DNA of 64,000 nt from CAVTQY01 sp963736975. GTDB taxonomy: Bacteria; Pseudomonadota; Alphaproteobacteria; Acetobacterales; Acetobacteraceae. The stretch spans positions 3,224,001 through 3,288,000 of the forward strand of contig CAVTQY010000001.1 in the NCBI GenBank assembly GCA_963736975.1. The letters are read 5' to 3'. A program made the position numbers and the translations under genes. This document shows positions 1 through 9,472 of this stretch, piece after piece (the first letter of the stretch is position 1; the number at the start of each line of letters is the position of its first letter). The notes below the pieces were generated by a model, which ran no database searches, was not told where the DNA came from, and worked only from the letters and a program-made list of their open reading frames with translations.

Positions 1-1530
1 GGCTCATCCCGGCTGATCCGTGGCGCGCGACGCCGGATTAGTAATCTGCTGGTTTCGGCGGAAAGCGCGGTCAACGAAGAGGCGGAGGAGATCGCCAAGG
101 CCATTGTGTCCCAGGGCCAGCCGGGAATGCCGGCGGAGGACCAGGCGAGCCTGCGCCGCCGCGCCGACGAGGTCCGCGAGATTGCGCGCCGGCTGATCCG
201 GAACCTCACGCGGGCGCCGTTCCGCAGCTTTGCCGGGTTGCCGGAGGGCGCCATCCTGGTCAGCGAATCGCTGCGCCCGGCCGACGCTGCCTTGCTCGAC
301 CCCGCCCGGCTCGCGGGCGTGGCCACCGAAGAGGGGGGCGCCGAAGGGCATACCGCCGTGATGCTGCGGGCGCTCGGAGTGCCGGCGGTGCTCGGCGTCA
401 CCGGGATCGCGCATGCGATCAAGCCGGGCGATCTGGCGGTGGTCGATGGCGGCACTGGCCGCGTGGTGCTGAACCCCTCCGAGGCGCAGCTAGTGGCCGC
501 CCGCCGCGCGGTCACCGCTTTTGCGCGCGAACGGCAACGCTTTGCCCGACTCCGCCGGTTGCCCGCCGAGACCCTGGACGGCGAAACGATCGAGCTTCAG
601 GGCAATCTCGAGCTGCTGATCGAGCTGCCGTTGATTCAACAGTCCGGCGCCTTCGGCATCGGGCTGCTGCGCACAGAATTCCTGTTCATGAACCGCGAGA
701 CGGTGCCGGACGAGGACACTCAGGCGGAGTCGTATCGTAACATCGTCGAAGCGATGGGCGGCGCGCCGGTGGTGATCCGCGTGCTGGACTGGGGCGGCGA
801 GAAGGAGATCGAAGCGTTGGCCGCCGCCGGGCTGGTGCACGAGGCGGGCGATCCCAATCCCGCCTTGGGCCTGCGCGGCATCCGCCTGTTGCTGCGCCAG
901 CCCGAGCTGTTCGAGACGCAACTCGCGGCGATCCTGCGCGCCGCCGTCGCCGGGCCGGTGCGGGTGATGCTGCCGATGGTCACGACCGTGAGCGAGGTGC
1001 GGGCGGCCCGCGAGATCTATGAGCGGGTGGCGCGTCGGTTGCGCCGGCGCGGCGACCGCATTCCCGACAAGCTGCCGTTGCTGGGCATCATGATCGAAAC
1101 GCCCGGCGCGGCGCTGTCGGCGGACGCCCTGGCGCTGGAGGCGGATTTCTTCGCGATCGGCACCAACGATCTCACCGCCTACACCTTGGCGGTGGACCGC
1201 GCGGCGAGCGATGTGGCCGCGCTGTATGATCCGCTGCATCCGGCAGTGCTGCGGCTGGTACAGTTCGCCACCGAGGCCGCGCTCCGCATGCGTATGCCGG
1301 TGTCGGTGTGCGGCGAGATGGCCGCCGACCCGCGGCTGACGCCGCTGTTGCTGGGCCTCGGCCTGCGCAGCTTCAGCATGAACGCGGCGGCATTGCCGCG
1401 CGTGAAACAGGCGGTGCGGTCCGCGACGATCGACGACTGCGCTCGTTTCGCCCGGCGCGTGATGGAGCAATCGGATCCGGGGCGGATCGAAGAGTTGATG
1501 GCGGGCTTCGGCACCGAACGCAGCGATTAG
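1..1530 (+). CDS. ptsP: PTS enzyme I / PtsP-like phosphoenolpyruvate-protein phosphotransferase, 5' truncated
   Basis: The reading frame is already open at base 1, so the N-terminus lies outside the window. The visible 509 residues hold the end of the swivelling phosphohistidine domain, with the motif GGAEGHTAVM (histidine codon at 349-351). The PEP-binding TIM barrel follows, with GIGLLRTEFLFM, NPALGLRGIR, IETPGAAL, GTNDLTAYTLAVDR and the C-terminal SVCGEMAADP signature. Enzyme I autophosphorylates from PEP and passes phosphate to HPr. In organisms without sugar PTS the PtsP paralogue feeds the nitrogen PTS. Whether a GAF domain (PtsP) precedes the visible part cannot be seen, so ptsI remains possible. 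Family assignment is firm; the subtype is not. Confidence 0.9.
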   Translation, partial: GSSRLIRGARRRISNLLVSAESAVNEEAEEIAKAIVSQGQPGMPAEDQASLRRRADEVREIARRLIRNLTRAPFRSFAGLPEGAILVSESLRPADAALLDPARLAGVATEEGGAEGHTAVMLRALGVPAVLGVTGIAHAIKPGDLAVVDGGTGRVVLNPSEAQLVAARRAVTAFARERQRFARLRRLPAETLDGETIELQGNLELLIELPLIQQSGAFGIGLLRTEFLFMNRETVPDEDTQAESYRNIVEAMGGAPVVIRVLDWGGEKEIEALAAAGLVHEAGDPNPALGLRGIRLLLRQPELFETQLAAILRAAVAGPVRVMLPMVTTVSEVRAAREIYERVARRLRRRGDRIPDKLPLLGIMIETPGAALSADALALEADFFAIGTNDLTAYTLAVDRAASDVAALYDPLHPAVLRLVQFATEAALRMRMPVSVCGEMAADPRLTPLLLGLGLRSFSMNAAALPRVKQAVRSATIDDCARFARRVMEQSDPGRIEELMAGFGTERSD

Positions 1531-1638
1531 AAGAGTGCCACGTGGCCGTGTCTTGACGCTGCCGCACGGCGCTCGCTTCATGGGCAACAGTCGCAATGAA
1601 TGTCGGCTTGCAGCCGGCAGAACTCCGGGGAGACGTTT

Positions 1639-2812
1639 ATGCGTTCAGTCAAATGGGCCGTCGGCGCCGTGCTCGCGGTGGCGGCAATCGCGCTTGCCGG
1701 GAGCCTGCGAGCGGCGGAGGGGCCGATCGTCATCGGCGCCACGATCTCCGAAACCGGACCCCTCACCGTCGATGCCAGCTATCAGGTTCGCGGCATGGAG
1801 CTCGCCGTTGACCAGGCGAACGAACATGGCGGCTGGCTCGGCCGCAAGCTCGAGCTGAAGCTTTATGACGATAAGAGCGATCCCGGCACCGCTGTTCGGC
1901 TTTATACACGGTTGATCACCGATGACCGAGTCGATCTGCTGATCGGACCGTATTCCAGCGGCGTCACACAGGCGGTCGCGCCGTTGATCAACAAGTATCG
2001 TATGACAACTATCGATCCGGGTGCGTCGCTGCCTGACATTTTTGTCAAAGGCAATGAGTGGAACATCCAGGGCACGGCATCATCCTTGCCATACCTGGAA
2101 GAGTTGCTGCCGCTCGCGAAGCAGGACGGGGCGAAGTCGGTCGCCGTGCTGGGGCTGAAATCCGCCTATTCGCTCGCCTGCTACAAAGCGCGTGTGGAAC
2201 AGGCGCAGAAGCTGGGCATGCAGGTGGTGTATCAGGCCACCTACTCACTGCCGACACCTGATTTTGGCGCAATGGCGCTCGCCATCAAGAATGCCCATCC
2301 GGACGTCGTGCTCGGCTGCACCTATTATCCCGAACTCGGTCGGGCTGACCCAGGCGCTGCATGACCAGGGCTTCGCGCCTCGCTTCCTCGCTATGACGAT
2401 CGGGCCGGTGGAAGCCGCTTTCGGCAAGGCTGTCGGCAAGCTGGCGAACGGGATCATCTCCAACACGAGCTGGTGGTACAATTACAAGACGCCGGGCAAC
2501 CAGCAGTTCATCGACAGGTACAGGGCGAAATACAACGAGCTGCCGGACTACCACTCAGCCGTGGGTTTCTCGGCGGTCCAGGTCCTGGCTGCGGCGGTGG
2601 AGGCGACGAATTCGGTCGACCAGACGAAACTACGCGACTGGATGCTGCACAACAGCGTCGAGACGATCCAGGGCCCGTTCAAGGTCAACGAATACGGTCT
2701 CTGCACCGGCTATGCGCAGCATCTGGTGCAGGTGCAGGACGGCCAGTTGAAGCTGATCACCCCGCCTGATCTGGCGCAGGCGAAGCTGATAGTGCCATAC
2801 CCGGGCACTTAG
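1639..2812 (+). pseudogene. livK: Liv-type ABC transporter periplasmic binding protein, split by a frameshift
   Basis: This is a leucine/aromatic-type substrate-binding protein (Peripla_BP_6 family) heading the Liv operon. The ATG at 1639 has GGGGAG six bases upstream and begins a signal peptide ending near SLRAAEG. The N-terminal half (GATISETGPLT, IGPYSSGVTQAVAP) reads in frame 1 and would stop at 2364. The C-terminal half (GLTQALHDQGF to KLIVPYPGT) reads in frame 2 and stops at 2812. The two halves join perfectly if one G is removed from CTCGGTCGGG near 2336-2345, restoring PELVGLTQALHD. This is therefore a single +1 insertion: a recent inactivation or a sequence error. The stop lies 7 bases before the permease start. 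Confidence 0.85.
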
Positions 2813-2819
2813 CGGCGTC

Positions 2820-3683
2820 GTGCTGGCTGTCCAGCTCATCGTTAATGGCGTTCTGCTCGGCGGCACTTATGTGCTTATCGCGCAAAGCCTCAACTTGATC
2901 TTCGGTGTCATGGGCGTGGTGAACCTCGCACATGGCAGCTTCATCGTCATGGCCGGACTGTTCACCGCCTGGTTCACCGGCCATGCGGGGATCAGTCCGC
3001 TGATCGGGGTGCCGGTGGTATTCGCCGCCACCTTCGGCATTGGCGCGGTGTTTCAGCCGATCCTGCTCGAGCCGCTGGTGAAGTACGGGCGGCGGGCGGA
3101 GCTGCTGAGCCTGATGGTCACGTTCGGCCTGAATTACGTGCTGGTCGAGCTGGCGCTGCAGGTCTTCGGCTCCAACTACGTGTCGATCCCCTATTTGCAG
3201 GGTACCTGGACAATCGGGGGCGTCACCATCGGGCAGGCGCTGTTCGTTGCCGGAGCGGCCGGTGGGTTGCTTGCCGGGCTGCTGCATCTGGGACTGAACC
3301 GCACCCCGTTCGGGAAATCATTGCTCGCGGCCTCGCAGAGTACAACTGGGGCGATCTGCTGCGGCATCGATGTCGGGCGGATGCGGCTAGCAGCTTTCGC
3401 CCTCGGTGTCGGGCTGGCAGCGGCGGCCGGAGCGCTGCTGGTGCTGGTTATCCCGATGGCTGCCGAATCGGCGGATGACCTGACGATACTGGGGTTCGTC
3501 ATCATCGCGTTGGGCGGCCTGGGGAACTATAAAGGCGTTGCCCTGGCGGCGTTACTGCTGGGGCTGGCGCAATCGGCGGTCGGCTTCTTCGTTGGCGGCG
3601 ATGCGGAGAACGTGCTGCCTTATGTGCTGCTGATCGCTTTCATGGCGGCCCGGCCGCAACGCTTCCTGCGGACCGCTCGGTGA
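2820..3683 (+). CDS. livH: Liv-type ABC transporter permease, LivH
   Basis: This 287-residue inner-membrane permease of the branched-chain amino acid (HAAT) ABC family has about eight hydrophobic segments. It carries typical LivH sequence: LNLIFGVMGVVNLAHGSF near the start and GFVIIALGGLGNYKG near residue 225. It starts with GTG at 2820, 7 bases after the binding-protein stop. It ends in a GTGA overlap with the next gene, so translation is probably coupled. With LivM it forms the heterodimeric channel for a substrate delivered by the binding protein. The substrate cannot be read from the sequence; the catabolic enzymes downstream leave an aromatic or sugar acid open as alternatives to amino acids. 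Confidence 0.92.
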   Translation: MLAVQLIVNGVLLGGTYVLIAQSLNLIFGVMGVVNLAHGSFIVMAGLFTAWFTGHAGISPLIGVPVVFAATFGIGAVFQPILLEPLVKYGRRAELLSLMVTFGLNYVLVELALQVFGSNYVSIPYLQGTWTIGGVTIGQALFVAGAAGGLLAGLLHLGLNRTPFGKSLLAASQSTTGAICCGIDVGRMRLAAFALGVGLAAAAGALLVLVIPMAAESADDLTILGFVIIALGGLGNYKGVALAALLLGLAQSAVGFFVGGDAENVLPYVLLIAFMAARPQRFLRTAR

Positions 3684-5371
3684 TTGCACGCGTCCTGCCG
3701 GCGGCGATTGCCGCGGCAGTGTTCGTGGCAGTGCCGTTGCTCGGCTCCGCCTATGCCCTGCAGTTCGCCACCGATGTACTGACCTTCACCGCGCTGGCGT
3801 ATGGATGGAACCTGATCAGCGGTTTCACCGGCTATCTGTCGTTCGGCCAAGTCTCGTTCTTCGGCATCGGCGGCTATACCGTGGGGCTGTTGGTGCGTGA
3901 TACGGGGATGCCATGGCCGCTGGCGGTCTGCGCCGGCGGGTTGCTGGGCGCAGTCGTGGCCGCCGTGCTCGGCCCGATCATGCTGCGGCTGCGCGGCATC
4001 CTGTTCGCGCTCGGGATGTTTGGACTGGCCCGCATCCTGCAAGTGCTGTTTTCAGATTGGAGCTACGCGGGCGGCGGCAATGGCATGACCTTGCCGGCGG
4101 TGCTGACGCCGGTTGCGGTCTACGTGTTCATGGCTGCGGTTGCGGTCGCCGGGTTCGCGCTGAACGCGTATTTCGCCCGCTCCGGCTTCGGGCTGGATGC
4201 GATGAGCATCCGCGAGGACGAGGAGGCGGCTGCGGCGCTCGGGGTGCCGACGACCAGGGTGAAAGTGATCGCTTTCATCGCCGCTGCGGTGTTCCCGGCA
4301 CTGGCGGGCGGGCTGGTCGCCTGGAACCGCAGCTATATCGACCCGCCGAGCATGTTCGATCCGACCGTCGGCTTGCAGACCGTGGTGTTCGTGTTGTTCG
4401 GAGGGATCGGCACGGTGTGGGGGCCGTTCCTCGGCACGTTGGTGCTGATGCTCCTCGGTGAGCAGTTCCTGGTGCATTTCCCCAACCTTGAGCTAGCGCT
4501 GTATGGTGTGGTGGTCATCCTGACGGTGCTGGCATTTCCGGGCGGATTGGTATCGCTTGCAAATAAATGGGGATGGCTCCGGCGACCGATCGTGCTGGCG
4601 CCACGCGAACTGCCGCTGGGCGCACCGCCCGCGGTTGCTTCCGCGGGTGGTGACGAGTCGGTGCTGGAGGTGCGCGATCTGACGGTGCGCTTCGGCGGGT
4701 TGCTGGCGCTGGATCGTGTCTCGTTCAGCATCCGGCCGGGCGAGACGATCAGCATCATCGGCGCGAACGGGGCGGGCAAGACAACGCTGTTCAACAGCAT
4801 CACCGGCTTCGTCCCGGTCACCAGCGGCGATATCCGGTTCATGGGCCGCTCGGTCGCGCGCTTGCCGGCATTCCGCCGCGCGCGGCTCGGCATGGCGCGC
4901 AGCTTCCAGATACCGCGCGTGATGGGCGCGATGACGGTGTGGGAAAATGTGGTGCTGGCGGCACGGCACGGACGGCAAGGACATCGCGCAGTGGAGCATG
5001 CCGGCTGGGTGCTGCACACGGTGGATTTCGCCGCGTCGTGGCGCGATCCGGCGGCTCGATTATCGCCAGGGCATCAGCGGTTGTTAGAATTTGCCCGCGT
5101 GCTGGCGCTGAACCCGGAACTCGTGCTGCTCGACGAGGTGATGGCGGGGATGACGCGGGACGAGCAGGAGGAGGTGCGCAGCGTGGTCCGCCACCTGCGC
5201 GGATTTGGGGTGTCCGCGGTAGCCTGCGTGGAACATGTGATCGCCGCGATCGCCGATTTGTCGGACCGGATCGTGGTGCTGGACTTCGGCCGCAAGATCG
5301 CCGACGACGTGCCAGACCGGGTGTTGCAGGATCCGGTGGTGGTGCGGGCTTACCTTGGCGAGCCGCAGTGA
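3680..5371 (+). CDS. livM: Fused Liv permease and ATPase (LivM-LivG)
   Basis: This 563-residue protein joins two subunits usually encoded separately. Residues 1 to about 300 are a LivM-type permease (ISGFTGYLSFGQVSFFGIGG near the start). After a short linker, residues from about 325 form a LivG ATPase with Walker A GANGAGKTT, a signature LSPGHQRLLEFAR (canonical LSYGQQ slightly altered) and Walker B LVLLDEVMAGM. The start is a GTG overlapping the livH stop. LivM-LivG fusions occur in several proteobacterial HAAT transporters. The fusion enforces one-to-one stoichiometry of this permease and ATPase. The protein sits in the inner membrane with its ATPase in the cytoplasm. Confidence 0.92.
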   Translation: MIARVLPAAIAAAVFVAVPLLGSAYALQFATDVLTFTALAYGWNLISGFTGYLSFGQVSFFGIGGYTVGLLVRDTGMPWPLAVCAGGLLGAVVAAVLGPIMLRLRGILFALGMFGLARILQVLFSDWSYAGGGNGMTLPAVLTPVAVYVFMAAVAVAGFALNAYFARSGFGLDAMSIREDEEAAAALGVPTTRVKVIAFIAAAVFPALAGGLVAWNRSYIDPPSMFDPTVGLQTVVFVLFGGIGTVWGPFLGTLVLMLLGEQFLVHFPNLELALYGVVVILTVLAFPGGLVSLANKWGWLRRPIVLAPRELPLGAPPAVASAGGDESVLEVRDLTVRFGGLLALDRVSFSIRPGETISIIGANGAGKTTLFNSITGFVPVTSGDIRFMGRSVARLPAFRRARLGMARSFQIPRVMGAMTVWENVVLAARHGRQGHRAVEHAGWVLHTVDFAASWRDPAARLSPGHQRLLEFARVLALNPELVLLDEVMAGMTRDEQEEVRSVVRHLRGFGVSAVACVEHVIAAIADLSDRIVVLDFGRKIADDVPDRVLQDPVVVRAYLGEPQ

Positions 5372-5372
5372 G

Positions 5373-6086
<714 letters not shown>

Positions 6087-6096
6087 ATGGAAAGGA

Positions 6097-6165
6097 TTCA
6101 CCACAGACACCAAGAGGCGGGGAGAATTATCCGAGTACTCCCCCGCTCGGGGTCTCCGTGGTGAA
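6097..6165. repeat. Imperfect inverted repeat of the TTCACCACAGA type
   Basis: The segment starts TTCACCACAGACACC and ends GGGGTCTCCGTGGTGAA, which are near reverse complements and would form a long interrupted hairpin. Similar ACCACAGA/TCTGTGGT blocks occur at 23651-23762 and weakly near 7417-7456, so it looks like a dispersed palindromic element. It lies between livF and the mannonate dehydratase-like gene and could reduce read-through. Confidence 0.6.
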
Positions 6166-6177
6166 TGAAGGAAAGCA

Positions 6178-7161
6178 ATGTATCTCGGCACCCAGATCAC
6201 ACCGCGCGATGATTCGGATTACCGCATGTGGGCGCAGCTCGGCGTGCAGCACGTCTGCGTCGATCCGCCGGGCAATCCGCATCATTGGTCGCAGGATGAC
6301 CTCGATCGCCATCGCGAGCATGTCGAGAGCTTCGGCCTGACGCTGGACATGGTGCAATTGCCGCTGGCGTCGCGCCCGATCGAGCGGAGTCAGAGCCCAC
6401 ATATTTTGCTCGGCAAGGAGCCCGAGCGGCAGCGCGAAATCGATTCGATCTGCGCGCTGATCGAGCGGCTGGCGAAAGCCGGGATTCCCGCTGCGAAGTA
6501 TAATCTCAACATCATCGGCATCCCGCGTACGGAAACGGAAACCGGGCGCGGCGCCTCACGCAACGCCGCGTTTCGCTGGAGCAAAGCTGATCAGGATGCG
6601 GCCCCTGGCCTCGCCGGGGCCCTCGACGGGGAGGAGAACTGGGCGCGCATCGAGCATTTCCTGCGCCACGTCGTGCCGGTTGCAACCAGCAACAAAGTGC
6701 GGCTCGCCTGCCACCCGCACGATCCCTACACGCCGCCCGGCTATAAGGGCGTCACGCGAGTGCTGGGAACGGTGGAGGGTCTGAAGCGCTTCGTCACTAC
6801 GCATGAGAGCCCCTACCACGGGCTGAATTTCTGCCAGGGCACAGTGGGCGAGATGCTGGCGGACCCGGGGCGGGAGATCGGCGATGTGATCCGCTGGTTC
6901 GGCGAGCGCGGCAAGATCTTCAACGTGCATTTCCGGAATATCCGCGGCCGGCGCCTGGATTTTATGGAAGTCTTCCCGGATGAGGGAAGCATGGATATGG
7001 CAGCGTCACTGCGCGCTTATCGGGATGTCGGGTACCAATACATGCTGATGCCGGACCATGTGCCGGAGATAGACGGGCGGGATCCTTCGGGGACCGCGTT
7101 CGCGTTCTGTTATGGTTATATCAGGGGATTGATGGACGCCACGGCGGGGGCTGAAGTGTAA
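6178..7161 (+). CDS. Mannonate dehydratase-like (UxuA family) enzyme
   Basis: This 327-residue UxuA-family TIM-barrel dehydratase belongs to a family that converts D-mannonate to 2-keto-3-deoxygluconate in hexuronate breakdown. The visible metal-site motifs are ACHPHDPY, GLNFCQGTVGEM, NVHFRNIRGR and LMPDHVP, corresponding to the His, Cys, His and Asp ligands of the family. A GAAGGAAAGCA ribosome-binding site precedes the ATG at 6178. It is shorter than E. coli UxuA (about 390 residues) but close to short homologues. It follows the Liv operon in the same direction. No other hexuronate gene is present, so the true substrate may be a different sugar acid. Confidence 0.85.
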   Translation: MYLGTQITPRDDSDYRMWAQLGVQHVCVDPPGNPHHWSQDDLDRHREHVESFGLTLDMVQLPLASRPIERSQSPHILLGKEPERQREIDSICALIERLAKAGIPAAKYNLNIIGIPRTETETGRGASRNAAFRWSKADQDAAPGLAGALDGEENWARIEHFLRHVVPVATSNKVRLACHPHDPYTPPGYKGVTRVLGTVEGLKRFVTTHESPYHGLNFCQGTVGEMLADPGREIGDVIRWFGERGKIFNVHFRNIRGRRLDFMEVFPDEGSMDMAASLRAYRDVGYQYMLMPDHVPEIDGRDPSGTAFAFCYGYIRGLMDATAGAEV

Positions 7162-7604
7162 TACCAGCTCTCGAAAAGAATGACGTACAGGCGCGGTTGT
7201 AGCACGGGCTGGGCTTTGAGAAGCGCGACGCGCAACCCGTGCGGGAGATTGCTTCGCCCCGCCGCGCTTCGCTCGCGGTCCTCAGGCGGAGATAGATCTG
7301 CGGTTCGTGCACCGGCAGAATGCGTTCTATCGATTAAGCAGTCTGGGGGACCGAGGCGGCGATGCGCCTTGATCCGATGATCTGTCTGTTCAAGCCGCGA
7401 CCGGCGTGGATCATACCTGTTTCTCCGAGGTCTGTGTGTCCTCGGCGATCTCTGTGTTGAATCAACACTACCAGCCCGCACCATAAAGGCAACCTTGGGC
7501 ACGTGCTGTAGCATCAGCGCCGCGCTTATCGAAGTACTAATCGGCCCTCCGGCCATTGCTGTGCGTCGCCGTACATCGGCCGATAGAAACGATGGTGTAA
7601 CCAC
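7162..7604. other. Gene-free spacer with repeat remnants
   Basis: No convincing gene is seen in these 443 bases. The stretch around 7245-7285 (GATTGCTTCGCCCCGCC, then GCTTCGCTCGCGG) resembles the GCGAAGCAATC repeat family found near 20.3 kb. The stretch near 7417-7456 (TCTCCGAGGTCTGTGTGTCC) resembles the ACCACAGA hairpin family. It separates the Liv/UxuA block from the toxin-antitoxin pair and looks like an accumulation site for degenerate intergenic repeats. Confidence 0.5.
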
Positions 7605-8027
7605 TCATGACACCGACCAGGGATTTATGAGCGTCAAGCCACAACCCGCGAAACCTTGCGTGTCACGGGTGGCTAGGCTGGCGCCGGCGGCCAATGCGGT
7701 TGCGGCAATCAGTGCGTCAAATCCTTCGATCGGATTGCCGGTTCGCCGTCGGAACAGGACGATTTCAGCATGGCGGGCTGTCGCCGCTGCGCCGAAGGGC
7801 AGGATGCGGCCAGCGAAATCCTCGGCGAACATGGCTTCCGCGGCCGTGGCCAGCGTGCTGCGCCTTCGTCCCTCGGGTAAGACAGCGATGCCGTACAGAA
7901 TCTCGGCCTGATTGATGCAGGTCGTGTAGAGCAATGAACGCGGCTGTGCAGCAGTCCAGGCCGACACCGCGGGATTAGCTTCCGCGCGCATAAGCTCGGA
8001 GATAACGTTGGTATCGAGAACGATCAC
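7605..8027 (-). CDS. PIN-domain toxin of a FitB/VapC-type toxin-antitoxin system
   Basis: This 140-residue PIN-domain ribonuclease is of the VapC family, FitB-like. The acidic active-site residues are visible in order: D5 in VLDTNVISEL, E near residue 43 in INQAEILYG, D near residue 103 in GFDALIAATA, and D near 121 in LATRDTQGF. It starts with GTG at 8027, overlapping the antitoxin TGA by four bases (GTGA), so it is translated after the antitoxin as usual for these modules. The expected role is cleavage of RNA when free of antitoxin. The module may stabilise the locus or respond to stress. Confidence 0.9.
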   Translation of the reverse strand: MIVLDTNVISELMRAEANPAVSAWTAAQPRSLLYTTCINQAEILYGIAVLPEGRRRSTLATAAEAMFAEDFAGRILPFGAAATARHAEIVLFRRRTGNPIEGFDALIAATALAAGASLATRDTQGFAGCGLTLINPWSVS

Positions 8028-8272
8028 CGATCAAAGCTCGGAGGATCTCCGATCGGAACAGGAGGATGAGCTCCCAGTTCCACGCCGCCAAGAGGCTGAA
8101 AGCGTCGCCTGATGGCAGCGGCGAGGTTCGGCTCCTGTTCGTGGTCCCTGGCCAGCGCGGTGTTCAGGATGGAACGAAGCTCGGCCTCCATCGAGTGACC
8201 GTGACGCGCGGCCCGGACACGCAATTGCTCTTTCACCACAGCGTCGATGTTGCGAATCGTCAATGTCGCCAA
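8024..8272 (-). CDS. FitA-like ribbon-helix-helix antitoxin
   Basis: This 82-residue antitoxin uses a TTG start at 8272, chosen because AAAGGAGA lies six bases upstream. The resulting protein begins MATLTIRNIDAVVKEQLR, the classic FitA ribbon-helix-helix start. A longer frame upstream to 8425 has no ribosome-binding site and runs under the next divergent gene. The RHH half (residues 1 to about 45) should bind operator DNA. The C-terminal tail (RRRFQPLGG region) should wrap the PIN toxin. It is the first gene of the pair and likely represses its own promoter. Confidence 0.85.
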   Translation of the reverse strand: MATLTIRNIDAVVKEQLRVRAARHGHSMEAELRSILNTALARDHEQEPNLAAAIRRRFQPLGGVELGAHPPVPIGDPPSFDR

Positions 8273-8400
8273 AAAGTCTCTCCTTTGAGAAGGCAATGTA
8301 GGCAACGCTGGCATTGCAAGCAAGTCTGCATGAACGATCCTCCGGCTTTTGACCCCATCCGGGTCTGGTCCTATCCTCGCAACGGAACGGAGGCCCGGCG

Positions 8401-9468
8401 GTGAGCACCCCCGCACCCGGCGCAATCGACTGCGACATCCATCCCGCTCTGCCGGGCACCCACGTCCTGCTGCCCTATTTCGACGACTACTGGCGCGAGA
8501 TCGTGGTGATGCGCGGGCTCGAGCGGGACAGTTTCGAAACGCATAACTACCCGGCAGGCGCCCCGCTCTCCGGCCGCTCGGATTGGCGGCCCGCCAATGC
8601 CAAGCCTGGGGCGGATTTCGACCTGCTGCGCAGCCAAGCGCTGGACGCGTTCTGTACGCGCTACGCCATCTGCAACGTGATCCATGGCGCGCAGACCATG
8701 TTCAGTGAGGACCTTTCCGCCGCCTTCTGCGGCGCGATCAACGACTGGCTGCGCGCCGAATTGCTGGACCGCGATCCGCGCCTGCGCGCCTCCATCGTAA
8801 TCCCGGAGCACGGGCCGGAGCTGGCCGCGCAGGAGATCGACCGCTGCGCTCCCGACAGACGCTTCGTCGGCGTGCTGATGCTGGCCATGGCCGAGCTGCC
8901 GCTTGGCCGGCGGCAGAACTGGCCGATCTACCGCGCCGCCGAGCGTCACGGGCTGCCCATTAACATCCATGCCGGCAGCAGCTTCCGCAACCCGCCCACC
9001 TCGCTCGGCTGGCCGTCCTATCTGCTGGAAGACTACGTGGTGCAGGCGCAAGGTTTTGCTGGCGTGCTGAACTCGCTGATCACCGAGGGCGTTTTCATCG
9101 AGTTCCCCCGGCTGAAAGTCGTGCTGATGGAATCCGGCGTGACCTGGCTGCCCGCCTGGATGTGGCGGGTCAACAAGACCTGGCGGGCGATGCGCCCCGA
9201 AGTGCCGTGGAACAAGATCCCGCCGGCCGAGATGGTGCGCCGGCACGTGCGCCTGACGATCCAGCCCTTCGACGCCCCACCCCGGCGAGACCAGGTGCAA
9301 CGCATCATCGACGAAATCGACTGCGAGGAGTTATTCCTGTTCGCCACCGACTATCCGCACTGGCATTTCGATGCCGCCGACGCGGTCCCGGACGGCTTGC
9401 CGGACGAGCTGGTGCGCCGGATGCTGGTCGAGAACGCGATGCAGACCTACACACGGCTAGAGGAGTAA
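8401..9468 (+). CDS. Amidohydrolase family protein (ACMSD-like), first of a tandem pair
   Basis: This 355-residue AmidoH_2 TIM-barrel protein is related to decarboxylases and hydrolases of the 2-amino-3-carboxymuconate semialdehyde decarboxylase type. Metal-site motifs seen are the N-terminal DCDIHP, INIHAGSS near residue 183, and the C-terminal FATDYPHWHFD. The N-terminal motif is DxH instead of HxH. It starts with GTG at 8401, preceded by ACGGAGG. Its stop lies four bases before the next amidohydrolase. The two share the same architecture, so they probably arose by duplication and may work on the same pathway or together. The substrate is unknown. Confidence 0.85.
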   Translation: MSTPAPGAIDCDIHPALPGTHVLLPYFDDYWREIVVMRGLERDSFETHNYPAGAPLSGRSDWRPANAKPGADFDLLRSQALDAFCTRYAICNVIHGAQTMFSEDLSAAFCGAINDWLRAELLDRDPRLRASIVIPEHGPELAAQEIDRCAPDRRFVGVLMLAMAELPLGRRQNWPIYRAAERHGLPINIHAGSSFRNPPTSLGWPSYLLEDYVVQAQGFAGVLNSLITEGVFIEFPRLKVVLMESGVTWLPAWMWRVNKTWRAMRPEVPWNKIPPAEMVRRHVRLTIQPFDAPPRRDQVQRIIDEIDCEELFLFATDYPHWHFDAADAVPDGLPDELVRRMLVENAMQTYTRLEE

Positions 9469-9472
9469 GGCG

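Noticed and set aside
490..1596. Minus-strand open frame opposite the PTS enzyme I-like gene
   Set aside because: Gln/Arg/His-rich antisense frame without motifs; the plus-strand gene has a complete set of active-site motifs.
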